Notes: generated by a model from the sequence alone, not told the origin. 64,000 nucleotides of DNA from Cyclobacteriaceae bacterium YHN15 (GCA_003797895.1 RKQB01000002.1:62001-126000), one strand, 5' to 3'. Numbered from the stretch's first letter, positions 33,494 to 42,432 are shown. A program made the numbers and translations.

Positions 33494-33955
33494 TCAATTC
33501 CTAGTTCTATAAAGCCTTGGGTCAAAAATAAAAGGCTCGTTTGAGATGACTTTTATTTCCTGAAAATATTTTGATCTGGGATTGATGATTACATTGTATT
33601 CTTGGTGGACAATGGCGCTGGGAACTTTAATTGCTAAAATTTCCGGTTTTCTATAAAATTCTTCCACTATTTCAGCCAGGATCCTTGGTGCAGGATAATG
33701 AAACCAATTTTCAGGCAGTTTATCTTTTTCGAGTATTTCGAAATTTTGAGGAGGGAGCTCCAATGTTAATAATTGAAGGTCAGATTGAAACATAGGCGGA
33801 ATATTGACCACGATTTCAAGTAAAGCAAGGGACCTTCCTTCTGAACAATATAAAACCGCCCTTCCTTTTTTGTTCCACCGTCCGCCTGTGATCGCGGCAC
33901 CGGTTCCACTTAGATCATCAGCGTATTTTGATTTTGCCAGGCGATAAACAAACAT
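33494..33955 (-). CDS. RES-domain toxin (NAD+ phosphorylase family)
   Basis: The 153-residue product matches the RES family in length and in its conserved residues: the Arg in GGRWNKKGRAVLYCSE (about residues 26-41) and the Glu in ALLEIVVN (about 44-51), plus a later Ser. RES toxins degrade NAD+ and halt growth until their antitoxin binds. Its ATG overlaps the stop of the upstream antitoxin gene by one base (TAATG), the usual order (antitoxin first) in Xre-RES pairs. Confidence 0.88.
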   Translation of the reverse strand: MFVYRLAKSKYADDLSGTGAAITGGRWNKKGRAVLYCSEGRSLALLEIVVNIPPMFQSDLQLLTLELPPQNFEILEKDKLPENWFHYPAPRILAEIVEEFYRKPEILAIKVPSAIVHQEYNVIINPRSKYFQEIKVISNEPFIFDPRLYRTRN

Positions 33956-34389
33956 TAACTGTAAATATTATATTCTATTCTAGTCAATAGCTCCCTGACC
34001 TTGGAAATGCCTTCAGGATAACCAATCACCTTCATAGGCTTTAATCCGCCCAAAGCAGTATTTGGAAGCTCCATCCATTTGAAGAAATCCTCTCTATTAC
34101 CAATGACCTCTTCTCCGTAAATAAATAAGTCTGTCGCTTCTAGCAGTTTAACAGCTTCCTGCTGAGGCAAAGATTGATTTTCTTTTATCCTTCTGTATAA
34201 AGTAGGCTCTGAACTGGATAAGATATAGGCTATTTGTGAAAGACCTAATGAAAAGGAGGCTTTGAAATTTTGAATTACAGATGCCGCTAGGCCTTTTTCA
34301 GCGACAGTATAAAAATCCAAAGGCTCTTCTACTTTAAAAGAGAAATGATTTTTGCCAAGAATATTTTGAATGTCCTGATAATTTTTCAT
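33955..34389 (-). CDS. Xre/MbcA/ParS-type antitoxin with DUF2384-like C-terminus
   Basis: The 144-residue protein has a helix-turn-helix region in its middle (about residues 48-75: LGLSQIAYILSSSEPTLYRR) and the C-terminal toxin-binding DUF2384-like domain (about 85-144: GNREDFFKWMELPNTALGG, then MKVIGYPEGISKVRELL). It should bind and silence the RES toxin and repress the operon. An 18-bp perfect palindrome 13 bp before its start codon is the natural operator candidate. Confidence 0.88.
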   Translation of the reverse strand: MKNYQDIQNILGKNHFSFKVEEPLDFYTVAEKGLAASVIQNFKASFSLGLSQIAYILSSSEPTLYRRIKENQSLPQQEAVKLLEATDLFIYGEEVIGNREDFFKWMELPNTALGGLKPMKVIGYPEGISKVRELLTRIEYNIYS

Positions 34390-34401
34390 TTGATAAAATA
34401 A

Positions 34402-34419
34402 TTTATTAAATTTAATAAA
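34402..34419. promoter_or_regulatory. 18-bp perfect palindrome, probable antitoxin operator
   Basis: TTTATTAAATTTAATAAA reads the same on both strands and lies 13 bp upstream of the antitoxin start. Position and symmetry fit autoregulation by a dimeric helix-turn-helix antitoxin. It is purely A and T, so chance in AT-rich DNA must be considered. Confidence 0.55.
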
Positions 34420-34442
34420 CTCGGTTTAGATTATAAAGTCTT

Positions 34443-35228
34443 TCAATTATTTTTATCAAATCCTGGTCTGATAAATTTATAAGCGTCAGGAAACTCATCT
34501 TCCAGCATTTGTTTAAGTTGAACCAGTTTATCCAAAAGTGTTAGAATCGGTTCTTCTTCTTCTTCTTTTGACCAAAAAAGTATTCCTTGCCAGGCATCTA
34601 TGCTATTCTGGATACAGATTAATGCAACCTTTGCTGTTCCGTTATAGCCTCTTTCCTCAACAGGAAATTCATCCCAAAAGGATTTTTCTGAAAGGTAGTT
34701 GAAGGCACTTCGGCATTTGACAGGAATCATGATTTGGTACCATTGGACGGATTCCAGGTAATTCACCACTTTATTAAATTCATTCGATAAAGGGCTGCGA
34801 TCTCTATCATCGGAATACATGATCTGAAAGAAGGGTTCATAGTTTGGGTCATTTCTTTTGTTTTTCAACCAGTCCATACTTTCTTTCATGTAATCCTCAG
34901 ACAAGTCAGAAATAGGGTGAATGTCTATTTTGATTTGATTAATTTCATGCTCATGCATCGCTTCTTCCTGTTCTTCTTCATCTATTTCATCCAGATCGAT
35001 TTCAAATTCCTCTGCTGCTCCACTGAGCATTTCCATGGTTTCAGTGAGTTTTTCCCTGATTTTCTCAAATTTCTCCTCTTCGCTCAGATCCGATTCTAAG
35101 ATGGCCTTATCCTCCTGTTCCTGTTGGTAAAGGGTACATTTGGAGGTCAACTGACAGCGCTCACACCAGCGGTCGCACCAATTGAATATTCCAGGGATGT
35201 TGTTCGGGTTAGGTTTAAACATCATCAT
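34443..35228 (-). CDS. Protein of unknown function with N-terminal cysteine motif
   Basis: The 261-residue protein starts at a run of three ATG codons. The N-terminus has four closely spaced cysteines at 18, 22, 25 and 31 (FNWCDRWCERCQLTSKCTLY), which could bind zinc or an iron-sulfur cluster. Residues of about 40-100 are highly acidic (SGAAEEFEIDLDEIDEEEQE), and residues 110-250 look helical and soluble. I do not recognise a family. It lies 53 bp upstream of the toxin-antitoxin operon on the same strand but the operator-like palindrome separates them, so it is probably independent. Confidence 0.75.
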   Translation of the reverse strand: MMMFKPNPNNIPGIFNWCDRWCERCQLTSKCTLYQQEQEDKAILESDLSEEEKFEKIREKLTETMEMLSGAAEEFEIDLDEIDEEEQEEAMHEHEINQIKIDIHPISDLSEDYMKESMDWLKNKRNDPNYEPFFQIMYSDDRDRSPLSNEFNKVVNYLESVQWYQIMIPVKCRSAFNYLSEKSFWDEFPVEERGYNGTAKVALICIQNSIDAWQGILFWSKEEEEEPILTLLDKLVQLKQMLEDEFPDAYKFIRPGFDKNN

Positions 35229-35384
35229 AGATTGTAGATTAGCTCAAAATTAATTTCCTCCAATTTTTTCCTTTCAAAGAATGGAAAGTAAAATTTAAAG
35301 GATAATTGTGATTAATGAATAAAAATAAACGGATAACTTATATGTCCAACATCAAAATACCTGAAAAACACCTCAATGACTTTT

Positions 35385-35906
35385 TTATTCATCATTTTTT
35401 TGATGATTGATTTTCAATTCCATTACCACATCGTCCATCACAAAGCCATTTCCTATATCAATTACCTCTCTGTATGCCTCATAAAAACCAATATGTTCAT
35501 AAAAGTTAATGGCAGCTTGATTATGTTTATTGACATTTAAAAAGAGATGGCTATCCCCGTTTTCTTTAGCTATCTGCCTAACGGTATGAAGCAGTTTCTG
35601 GCCTATACCTTTACCCTGTGTCTCCGGAAGTATATATATTTTATGTATTTTGGTCTTTGCCCCTTCTTTACAGTGCAATTCATAGGAACAGAAGCCCAGA
35701 TATCGTCCATTCTCTCTTGCCAAAAGGAAAACATGTTGTTTTTCCAAAAGCTGGGACTTTAAGGCTTCGATATCATACATCCAATCAAGCATATAGGATA
35801 TTTGATCAGGGGTCAGAATATTGGAAAATGTCTTAGGCCAGGTTGCAAGTGCAATGGCCCTTACATGTAGCAGATCAGAAACAGAAGCCTTTACAATTTC
35901 AATCAT
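35385..35906 (-). CDS. GNAT family N-acetyltransferase
   Basis: The 173-residue product has the acetyl-CoA-binding motif A of GNAT enzymes, ILPETQGKGIGQKLLHTV (about residues 91-108), followed by LFLNVNKHNQAAINFYEHIG, the motif B region. It would acetylate an amine on a small molecule or protein. The next gene on either side is separated by more than 150 bp, so it is probably monocistronic. Confidence 0.9.
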   Translation of the reverse strand: MIEIVKASVSDLLHVRAIALATWPKTFSNILTPDQISYMLDWMYDIEALKSQLLEKQHVFLLARENGRYLGFCSYELHCKEGAKTKIHKIYILPETQGKGIGQKLLHTVRQIAKENGDSHLFLNVNKHNQAAINFYEHIGFYEAYREVIDIGNGFVMDDVVMELKINHQKNDE

Positions 35907-36269
35907 TTTCAGATTACTTTATTTCAATAAATCTAAGAAAATTCTAATTTCATTTGATTTTATGACTGAGGGATTTTCATTAAGGGCGAAATTTTTTTAA
36001 TTGTAAAAAAGCTTTTCCCTGCTTTGACTTCCCCTTAGTCAGGAAGTTAAATTTACCTGAACCCCATTCAATATTGAATATCAGTCAAATTACCTGACCA
36101 TTGTTCAATTGAATCTATTGAATAGTGTTCAATAGATTTTGAATTTAATTCAATAATTTTGTTTCAAAGAAAAGAATTGTGATGAATGTATCATTTCTTT
36201 TAAAAAATTTGATAAAATTGGGATTGGGTCATTATTAGGTCAATTATAAGGCAATCTGCTCTTTCTAAA
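35907..36269. other. Intergenic region with clustered TTCAAT/ATTGAA palindromes
   Basis: Four inverted repeats built on TTCAAT/ATTGAA lie within about 90 bp: ATTCAATATTGAAT (36066-36079), TTCAATTGAA (36104-36113), TCTATTGAA-N5-TTCAATAGA (36114-36136) and TTGAATTTAATTCAA (36139-36153). A TAATTTTG -7 box follows directly at 36154-36161. ACTTCC-N9-GGAAGT forms a further small hairpin near 36027-36047. The cluster lies before the carbohydrate locus and looks like an operator region. No open frame of note is present. Confidence 0.6.
36154..36161 (+). promoter_or_regulatory. -7 box upstream of the GH172 gene
   Basis: TAATTTTG is a full TAnnTTTG match and abuts the last TTCAAT palindrome. No TTG lies at the ideal spacing, so transcription may depend on a regulator. 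The implied leader is about 100 nt. Confidence 0.45.
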
Positions 36270-38261
36270 ATGAAAAAATTGTTATCAGGAAACACGCATC
36301 AACTTAAATCTGCCATTTTCTTTTTCCTGTTTATTGTACTGTCTTTCATCTCTTGTAAGACGAATGAAAACCAAAATCCTATTTCATTACTATTCTCCCA
36401 GCCTTCGCCTTTTATAATCTCAGGAAAACAATTTCAGCTTTCCAGTTTCGACCTCACCGGAGGGAACAATGACAGGATTCCTATAAAAGCAAATGAGAAG
36501 ATCCAAATAGCAGACATTAAAGGAGAAGGATTGATCAGTAGAATTTGGGTGACTATTGACAGCAGGGATCCTGATTACTTAAGAAAAATATTGATAAGAA
36601 TGTATTGGGACGATGAAAGTCATCCTTCGGTGGAAGTACCAATAGGGGATTTCTTTGGAAGCCCCTTTCAATATAAACACCATTTACCCAAATACCTGGG
36701 CATGTCTAGCGGGGGATATTATAGTTATTTTCCAATGCCCTTCAAATATGGGGCAAGGATAGAAATTGAAAACCAAAGTGAGGAAGAAGTATATGCTTTT
36801 TATTATCAGATCAACTACTATTCTTTGGATAAAGGGTCAATGCCTGATGAAATGCCTTATTTCCATGCATATTGGAACAGGGATATAAGGACAGACTACC
36901 CGGAAAATTACATCGCTTTGGAAGCAGAAGGAAAAGGATTTTTTGTAGGATTGAATTTCAATGGGCAACCCTATGACGGAAGACTTTTCTATCTTGAGGG
37001 AGATGAGATGATTTATGTGGATGGAGAAACTGCACCCTCAACCCATGGTACTGGTTTGGAAGACTATTTTACCTCTGGATGGTATTTCAAGGATGGTGAA
37101 TTTTCTGCATTATTTCATGGATTGACACTTTTGGATCAAGGAACAGGTAGGGTGACGGCTTATCGTCATCATATTCCGGATGCCATACCTTTTAACAAAT
37201 CCATTCAAGTAAGTTTGGAACACGGACATGGGAATCAAGAAGTAATTGATCTAAGTACAACATCTTTTTGGTACCAATCTGAACCGCACCAAGTTTTCCC
37301 TGAAATTCTGTCTGCCGGAAAGCGCATGCCATTGAGAAGGCCTTTACCTCATGGTCTTATCAAACCAACAGCCATTCAAACTTCTGGAGAGCTGCGTGAA
37401 ATACTGGAAGACAGATCTGAATTTGGTTCGGACTGGATAGATAATAAGCAATTGCTTGTGGAGGGATTGAAAGGAGAATCTTTCTCGATTACCTTGGATC
37501 AATTGGATGAAGAAGCTTATAATGTTTCATTTTTTGTCAGTGAAGGTCCCGGATTCGGAAAAGTCAAGGTAAAACATGGAGGAAAAGAGTTATTGTTTTT
37601 TGACGGGAATTCCAAGGATTTAATGCCTTTGGAAAAAATTGATTTGGGTGAATTACAACCCAAAGATGGAAAATTGGTACTCGATATTCAATTTTTGGAA
37701 TCAGGTTTTTTAGGAATGGATGGTTTAATGATTTCGCCAAAAAGAAAGTTTTTAACTGACTGGTTCATGATTGGGCCATTTCCTAACCTAAGAAAAACAG
37801 ATTATGACAGACCTGGATTGGATTCGGCCTTTTTTCCGGAAAAATCCATTGATTTAAATTTCTCCTATCCAGGTTTTTATGGCCAGAATTTAAAATGGTT
37901 TAGGGTCAATGAAGGGAAATCCGGTTATGATATGCGTTTATGGCAATATTTTAATCCGAGCGAGTTTATTGTTATTTATACCCTTTCCTATGTGTATTCT
38001 CCTAAAAAAGAAACATACAAAATGTATGTAGGCTGTGATGATACGGCAAAAATTTTTATCAACGATAAGGAAGTATACCGCTTCTTTGACTTGATGAGAA
38101 TCGCAGCCCCGGATCAGGACATGATCGAAGTGGAACTGGAGGAAGGCTGGAATAAGGTTTTGGTGAAAGCGGAAAATAATTTTGGAGGATTTGCTTTCTA
38201 CTTGCGATTTGCTGATCCATCACAAAATCTTTTTTACAGTGCAGATAAAACCATCAAATAA
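36270..38261 (+). CDS. GH172-family (DUF2961) glycoside hydrolase lipoprotein
   Basis: The 663-residue product has a lipoprotein signal with Cys29 (LSFISCK), so it is probably anchored to a membrane face. The DUF2961 domain spans about residues 55-380, with signatures GEGLISRIWVTIDSRD, VPIGDFFG, FYYQINYY and HGTGLEDYFTSGWYF (about 256-270). DUF2961 is now GH172, a family acting on fructofuranosides and arabinofuranosides. The C-terminal 180 residues resemble a carbohydrate-binding or PA14-like module (YKMYVGCDDTAKIFINDKEV). It is followed 13 bp later by the SUMF1-fusion gene, with which it probably forms a saccharide-degrading unit. Confidence 0.85.
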   Translation: MKKLLSGNTHQLKSAIFFFLFIVLSFISCKTNENQNPISLLFSQPSPFIISGKQFQLSSFDLTGGNNDRIPIKANEKIQIADIKGEGLISRIWVTIDSRDPDYLRKILIRMYWDDESHPSVEVPIGDFFGSPFQYKHHLPKYLGMSSGGYYSYFPMPFKYGARIEIENQSEEEVYAFYYQINYYSLDKGSMPDEMPYFHAYWNRDIRTDYPENYIALEAEGKGFFVGLNFNGQPYDGRLFYLEGDEMIYVDGETAPSTHGTGLEDYFTSGWYFKDGEFSALFHGLTLLDQGTGRVTAYRHHIPDAIPFNKSIQVSLEHGHGNQEVIDLSTTSFWYQSEPHQVFPEILSAGKRMPLRRPLPHGLIKPTAIQTSGELREILEDRSEFGSDWIDNKQLLVEGLKGESFSITLDQLDEEAYNVSFFVSEGPGFGKVKVKHGGKELLFFDGNSKDLMPLEKIDLGELQPKDGKLVLDIQFLESGFLGMDGLMISPKRKFLTDWFMIGPFPNLRKTDYDRPGLDSAFFPEKSIDLNFSYPGFYGQNLKWFRVNEGKSGYDMRLWQYFNPSEFIVIYTLSYVYSPKKETYKMYVGCDDTAKIFINDKEVYRFFDLMRIAAPDQDMIEVELEEGWNKVLVKAENNFGGFAFYLRFADPSQNLFYSADKTIK

Positions 38262-38274
38262 GAATCATTTCGTC

Positions 38275-41085
38275 ATGATCAGAAAAACATTGAAGTTAGC
38301 ATTTTATGCAATGATTCTCTTCATACAGGATCAATCCTTAATGGCCCAGAATCTTGATGTCAAATTGGATAAAAAACTAGTGCTGTCATCCATAGGTGAA
38401 TTTCAACTTGAGCAACAGTTACCTCTATTTTCCTTTGCGATTGACGATGAAAAGATTCATTCTGATATTTTCCTGATCAAGGACAAGCATTGGCTATGGG
38501 AAGGAAAACTTTCCTTGAAGATAGACAGTATCCAGTCTATTCCTAACCAATGGACTGCTGTCTTTACCTTTAAAAATGTTTCGGGGGATACCCTGATTTT
38601 AGAAAACTTTATTCCTTTCGGAGGATTACCTGATCAGGTTTTTATTACAGGGAAAGGAAAGCATACCCTTTCTAGGTCCCATCTTTTTAGGCCTAACTAT
38701 GACCCTGTCAATGTGATTTTACCGGATAATGCTTGGGAACTGGGATATGCAAGTATTCAGAAAGAAAGTTCAGGTATTGCATCTTTGTTAAGAAGAAAAT
38801 ATTGGGAAGGAGGGGCTGTTAGAAGAAGATTTGAAACCATTCTTCCACCTGGTGGAACGGTCACATACCGCATGTATATTGAGACTTACACAGGTGATTG
38901 GCAGGAAGGATTAAGGACAGTTTTCCAGAAAAAATATCTTTATGATCTTCAGTATTTTGATAACAGTTTATATGAAAGAGAAGACTTGAGCTGGATCAGG
39001 AAATCTTATGCCATGCACCTTTTGATGGCCTGGGACAATGATTTTTTTGATCCAGTAAATCAAAAATATACTTTGTTAGACTTCCAAAAAAGAAACAAAT
39101 CATGGTTTGGTGGTGATGATGTGATCGGAATCTGGCCTACCTGGCCGACTTTAGGTCTCGACCAAAGAAACCAATGGGACATGTACAGGGACTTGCCGGG
39201 AGGTCTTGATCATTTGGCGATGTTGTCGGATAGTTTGAACAGCTTAGGAACAAAGTTTTTTATAGCCTATAATCCTTGGGATGAAAGTACCCGTTTGGAA
39301 GGCCATTTGGAGGGTATGAAGGAATTGATTGTTGGATCTAAAGCAGATGGGGTGGTTTTGGACACCAAAGGAAGTTCCAGTAAGGAGATACAGGAAGCCG
39401 CAGATGCTGTAAGAGAGGGGGTGATCATGTACAGTGAAGGCATGGCGGTTCCCAAAGATATGCCGGGTATTGTGTCGGGAAGGGTACACAATGCCCTGTA
39501 CTATCCGCCTATCCTCAATCTTAACAAACTGATCAAACCGGATTTTGCCATTTTCAGGGTAGCCGAACTTGCCTATGATCGGATCCGAAGAGAATATGCG
39601 CTTTCTCTGTTCAACGGATATGGTACGGAACTCAATATTTTCCGTCCCGGAAGGCCCGAATGGATAGAAGAAGATTATCGTTTTTTTGGTAAGACTTTGA
39701 GGATACTTCGTGAAAATCACAGGAATTTCATTTCCTATGATTATAACCCACTCATCCCGACCCTGAAGGATCAGATCTTTATCAATCGATGGCCAAAAGA
39801 CAATAAAGTGATCTATACTGTTTTTAGTTTGAAGCCTGAGGGATTTTTAGGCGAGCTTTTTGAAGTTGGGAAACCTCAGGAAAACTGGCATTATATTGAT
39901 TTATGGAACCATGAAGAAGTTCAGCCTTTAGAGAAGGAGGGAAAATACTTGGTGCCAGTGGACCTGGAACCTTTTCATCAAAAATGGCTTGGAACAAACA
40001 ATGAAGGTGCATTAGGAACAATTGCGTATCTACCGGAATTATTGAGTGTTGAATTAAGCGATAATAACTTATACATTAAAAAAAGAATATCCGGTGAAGT
40101 GAGGATTTGGGCAGGTAATCCTTCATATGGCAAGAATTTTTCACTTTTACAGGATGGTCAGGAATTGTTAAATATCAGGGATACTTTTGGAGATTTTGAA
40201 GGCAAATTGGTCATTCAATTACTGGATGGGGATGAGCTTTTGGATGAAAGGGTCATCAAAATGGCCTATGGAATCCCCAGATTGGTTTCCAAAGTGAAAA
40301 GGACTGAAAACTTGAAAAAAATACCCGAGGGAATGGTAAGGATTCCGTCAGGTTCTTTTACCATGAGAGTGACACAGGGAGATCAATTTATACCCTATCC
40401 CGTCTCCAGGTTTCCTGAGGAAGTGGAGATAGCGGAGTTTTTTATGGATAAGCATCCGGTAACCAATCTTCAGTTTAAGGCATTTTTGGAATCCACGAAA
40501 TACAGTCCCAGGGATATGCACAGGTTTTTGGCCCATTGGGTAGGGGGAGAGATTCCTCCAGGTTTGGAAAATCTACCTGTACTTAATGTCAGCTATGAAG
40601 ATGCATTGGCTTATGCAGATTGGGCGGGAAAGAGACTGCCAACAGAAGCAGAGTGGCAATATGCTGCTTCTGCTGGGGACGGAAGAGATTGGCCCTGGGA
40701 TCCTGAATTAAAAGTAAGCAAAAGGAAAGAGTTCGTGACCAATACCCTGACTGTTGAACATTTGGATGGACTGGAAATAGAAAACTGCAATGTAGGAAAT
40801 GGGGTTTTGGATGCAGTGGGCAGTTATCCTAAAGGAAAGAATCCATGGGGCCTGGAAGACCTTGTCGGATCAGTATGGCAATTGACCAATGATGTATATG
40901 ATAATGGGACCAACCAGATGATCATATTAAAAGGAGGTAGTTACTTCAAACCCTCCTCCAGTTGGTGGTATGTTCAAGGTGGTCCCAGAGAAACCCATTA
41001 CAGGCAAATGCTACTAAGGGTTTCCCCTGGATTTGAACGTAATGGAACGGTGGGTTTTAGATGTGTTGTTGATGCTTTTAAATAG
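38275..41085 (+). CDS. Barrel-like (GH36-resembling) protein fused to a SUMF1-fold domain
   Basis: I start at ATG 38275 (936 residues), which gives a signal peptide ending near QSLMAQ; an upstream in-frame start lies inside the GH172 gene. Residues of about 30-600 look like a secreted glycosidase, with a beta-rich front part and a TIM-barrel-like middle (FIAYNPWDES, VVLDTKG near 360, MYSEGMA near 388). I compare it loosely with alpha-galactosidase-type barrels; the family is not certain. Residues of about 682-936 are a SUMF1/EgtB/PvdO-fold domain (EGMVRIPSGSFTM, KRLPTEAEWQYAASAGDGRD, LKGGSYFKP). The Cys pair needed by formylglycine-generating enzymes is replaced (GGSYFKPSSSWW), so it is not a sulfatase activator. 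Confidence 0.75.
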   Translation: MIRKTLKLAFYAMILFIQDQSLMAQNLDVKLDKKLVLSSIGEFQLEQQLPLFSFAIDDEKIHSDIFLIKDKHWLWEGKLSLKIDSIQSIPNQWTAVFTFKNVSGDTLILENFIPFGGLPDQVFITGKGKHTLSRSHLFRPNYDPVNVILPDNAWELGYASIQKESSGIASLLRRKYWEGGAVRRRFETILPPGGTVTYRMYIETYTGDWQEGLRTVFQKKYLYDLQYFDNSLYEREDLSWIRKSYAMHLLMAWDNDFFDPVNQKYTLLDFQKRNKSWFGGDDVIGIWPTWPTLGLDQRNQWDMYRDLPGGLDHLAMLSDSLNSLGTKFFIAYNPWDESTRLEGHLEGMKELIVGSKADGVVLDTKGSSSKEIQEAADAVREGVIMYSEGMAVPKDMPGIVSGRVHNALYYPPILNLNKLIKPDFAIFRVAELAYDRIRREYALSLFNGYGTELNIFRPGRPEWIEEDYRFFGKTLRILRENHRNFISYDYNPLIPTLKDQIFINRWPKDNKVIYTVFSLKPEGFLGELFEVGKPQENWHYIDLWNHEEVQPLEKEGKYLVPVDLEPFHQKWLGTNNEGALGTIAYLPELLSVELSDNNLYIKKRISGEVRIWAGNPSYGKNFSLLQDGQELLNIRDTFGDFEGKLVIQLLDGDELLDERVIKMAYGIPRLVSKVKRTENLKKIPEGMVRIPSGSFTMRVTQGDQFIPYPVSRFPEEVEIAEFFMDKHPVTNLQFKAFLESTKYSPRDMHRFLAHWVGGEIPPGLENLPVLNVSYEDALAYADWAGKRLPTEAEWQYAASAGDGRDWPWDPELKVSKRKEFVTNTLTVEHLDGLEIENCNVGNGVLDAVGSYPKGKNPWGLEDLVGSVWQLTNDVYDNGTNQMIILKGGSYFKPSSSWWYVQGGPRETHYRQMLLRVSPGFERNGTVGFRCVVDAFK

Positions 41086-41117
41086 GCAAAAAATCAAATG
41101 CCATCCATTTACAAATC

Positions 41118-41543
41118 ATGAAATCAATGAATATTCAGCAGAAAATCAAGCAAAATATATTTAATCCGGAATTTGAATTCCATGCAAGTAGAAGTTCGGG
41201 CCCCGGCGGCCAGAATGTGAATAAGGTAAATACTAAAATAACCTTACGTTTTAATATTCCCAATTCCAGTCTGCTTGAAGCTGAAGAGAAAACAGTTTTG
41301 ATGGAAAAACTGGAGAACAAATTGGATAATGACGGTAATTTGATCATTCATAGTCAGGAAAAAAGGTCCCAGATTCAGAACAAAGAAATTACCATCAGAA
41401 AATTCTATGATTTGCTGCTGAAAACTTTTCAAAAAAAGAAAATCAGAAAAGCTACCAAGCCAGGTAAAGGGGCAATTGAGGAGAGGTTAAAGGAGAAAAA
41501 AAGAATTTCTGAAAGGAAAAAAAACAGAAAAGGGGATTGGTAA
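41118..41543 (+). CDS. arfB: Alternative ribosome-rescue factor / peptidyl-tRNA hydrolase (ArfB, YaeJ-type)
   Basis: The 141-residue product has the release-factor GGQ motif at residues 30-32 (SSGPGGQNVNKVNTKITLRF) without the codon-reading domains of RF1 and RF2. It has a basic C-terminal tail (about 105-141, KKKIRKATKPGKG) that in this family enters the mRNA channel of stalled ribosomes. It hydrolyses peptidyl-tRNA on non-stop complexes. It stands 32 bp after the SUMF1-fusion gene and 79 bp before the transport operon; the functional link to either is doubtful. Confidence 0.92.
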   Translation: MKSMNIQQKIKQNIFNPEFEFHASRSSGPGGQNVNKVNTKITLRFNIPNSSLLEAEEKTVLMEKLENKLDNDGNLIIHSQEKRSQIQNKEITIRKFYDLLLKTFQKKKIRKATKPGKGAIEERLKEKKRISERKKNRKGDW

Positions 41544-41622
41544 AATTCCTATTAAAATAATCGCTTATATGATTTAAATCAGGAAAACTATTGATTAACA
41601 TTCGCTATTTTTAGGCATTGAA

Positions 41623-42429
41623 TTGACAACTTTGGGTAAAGGAAAAAAGAAAGTGGTAAAAAAAATATTCAAGATTGATACCCCATTTTTCAGGGAAGTT
41701 GGAGATATCTCACATTTTGCCGGTCGGTTCTTCAGAGAAATTTCGAAGCCAAAGCAGGAATATGAGGAGTTCATCAACCAATGCTTTTGGATAGGTTACA
41801 AGACCCTGACTTTGGTGGGTATTACTGCATTTATCATGGGATTGGTGCTTACCATCCAATCCAGGCCAACCTTGGTGGAATTTGGTGCGGAATCTTTATT
41901 GCCTTCTATGGTTTCTGTTTCCCTGATCAGGGAAATCGCTCCGGTGATTACCGCATTGATATGTGCTGGGAAAATAGGTTCAGGAATAGGGGCTGAGTTG
42001 GGTTCCATGCGGGTTACAGAACAGATAGACGCCATGGAAGTATCGGGAACCAACCCCTTTAAATATTTGGTGGTTACCAGGGTGATGGCTGCTACATTGA
42101 TGGTGCCGGTTCTTTCCAGTCTTGCCAACGCCATTTCCCTTTATGGAGGATATTTGGGCACAAATATCCGTGGAAATGTCAGTTGGAATCTGTATTGGTT
42201 TCAGGTTTTCGGAGCATTAAGTTTTGGAGATGTGGTGCCTTCATTAATCAAAACTTTCTTTTTTGGATTTGCCATTGGCTTGATAGGATGTTACATGGGA
42301 TATAATTCAAAAAAAGGAACGGAAGGAGTTGGAAGATCTGCCACCACAGCTGTAATTGTAGCTTCTTTATTGGTGTTTATTATTGATTTAATTGCCGTTC
42401 AGATAACAGATATATTGGGATTAACTTAA
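41623..42429 (+). CDS. mlaE: MlaE-family ABC transporter permease
   Basis: The 268-residue product starts at a TTG (41623); no ATG is available before the conserved part, and a stop lies just upstream in frame. It has about five to six membrane segments and the MlaE signature text (GSMRVTEQIDAMEVSGTNPF, then GYLGTNIRGNVSW). It forms the inner-membrane channel of a retrograde or anterograde phospholipid transporter with the two next genes. MlaB and MlaC homologues are not seen nearby. The gap to mlaF is 3 bp. Confidence 0.88.
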   Translation: MTTLGKGKKKVVKKIFKIDTPFFREVGDISHFAGRFFREISKPKQEYEEFINQCFWIGYKTLTLVGITAFIMGLVLTIQSRPTLVEFGAESLLPSMVSVSLIREIAPVITALICAGKIGSGIGAELGSMRVTEQIDAMEVSGTNPFKYLVVTRVMAATLMVPVLSSLANAISLYGGYLGTNIRGNVSWNLYWFQVFGALSFGDVVPSLIKTFFFGFAIGLIGCYMGYNSKKGTEGVGRSATTAVIVASLLVFIIDLIAVQITDILGLT

Positions 42430-42432
42430 AAT

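Noticed and set aside
38275..41085. Reading the SUMF1-fold domain as the activator of the sulfatase at 63316
   Set aside because: The formylglycine-generating cysteine pair is missing and the genes lie 22 kb apart.
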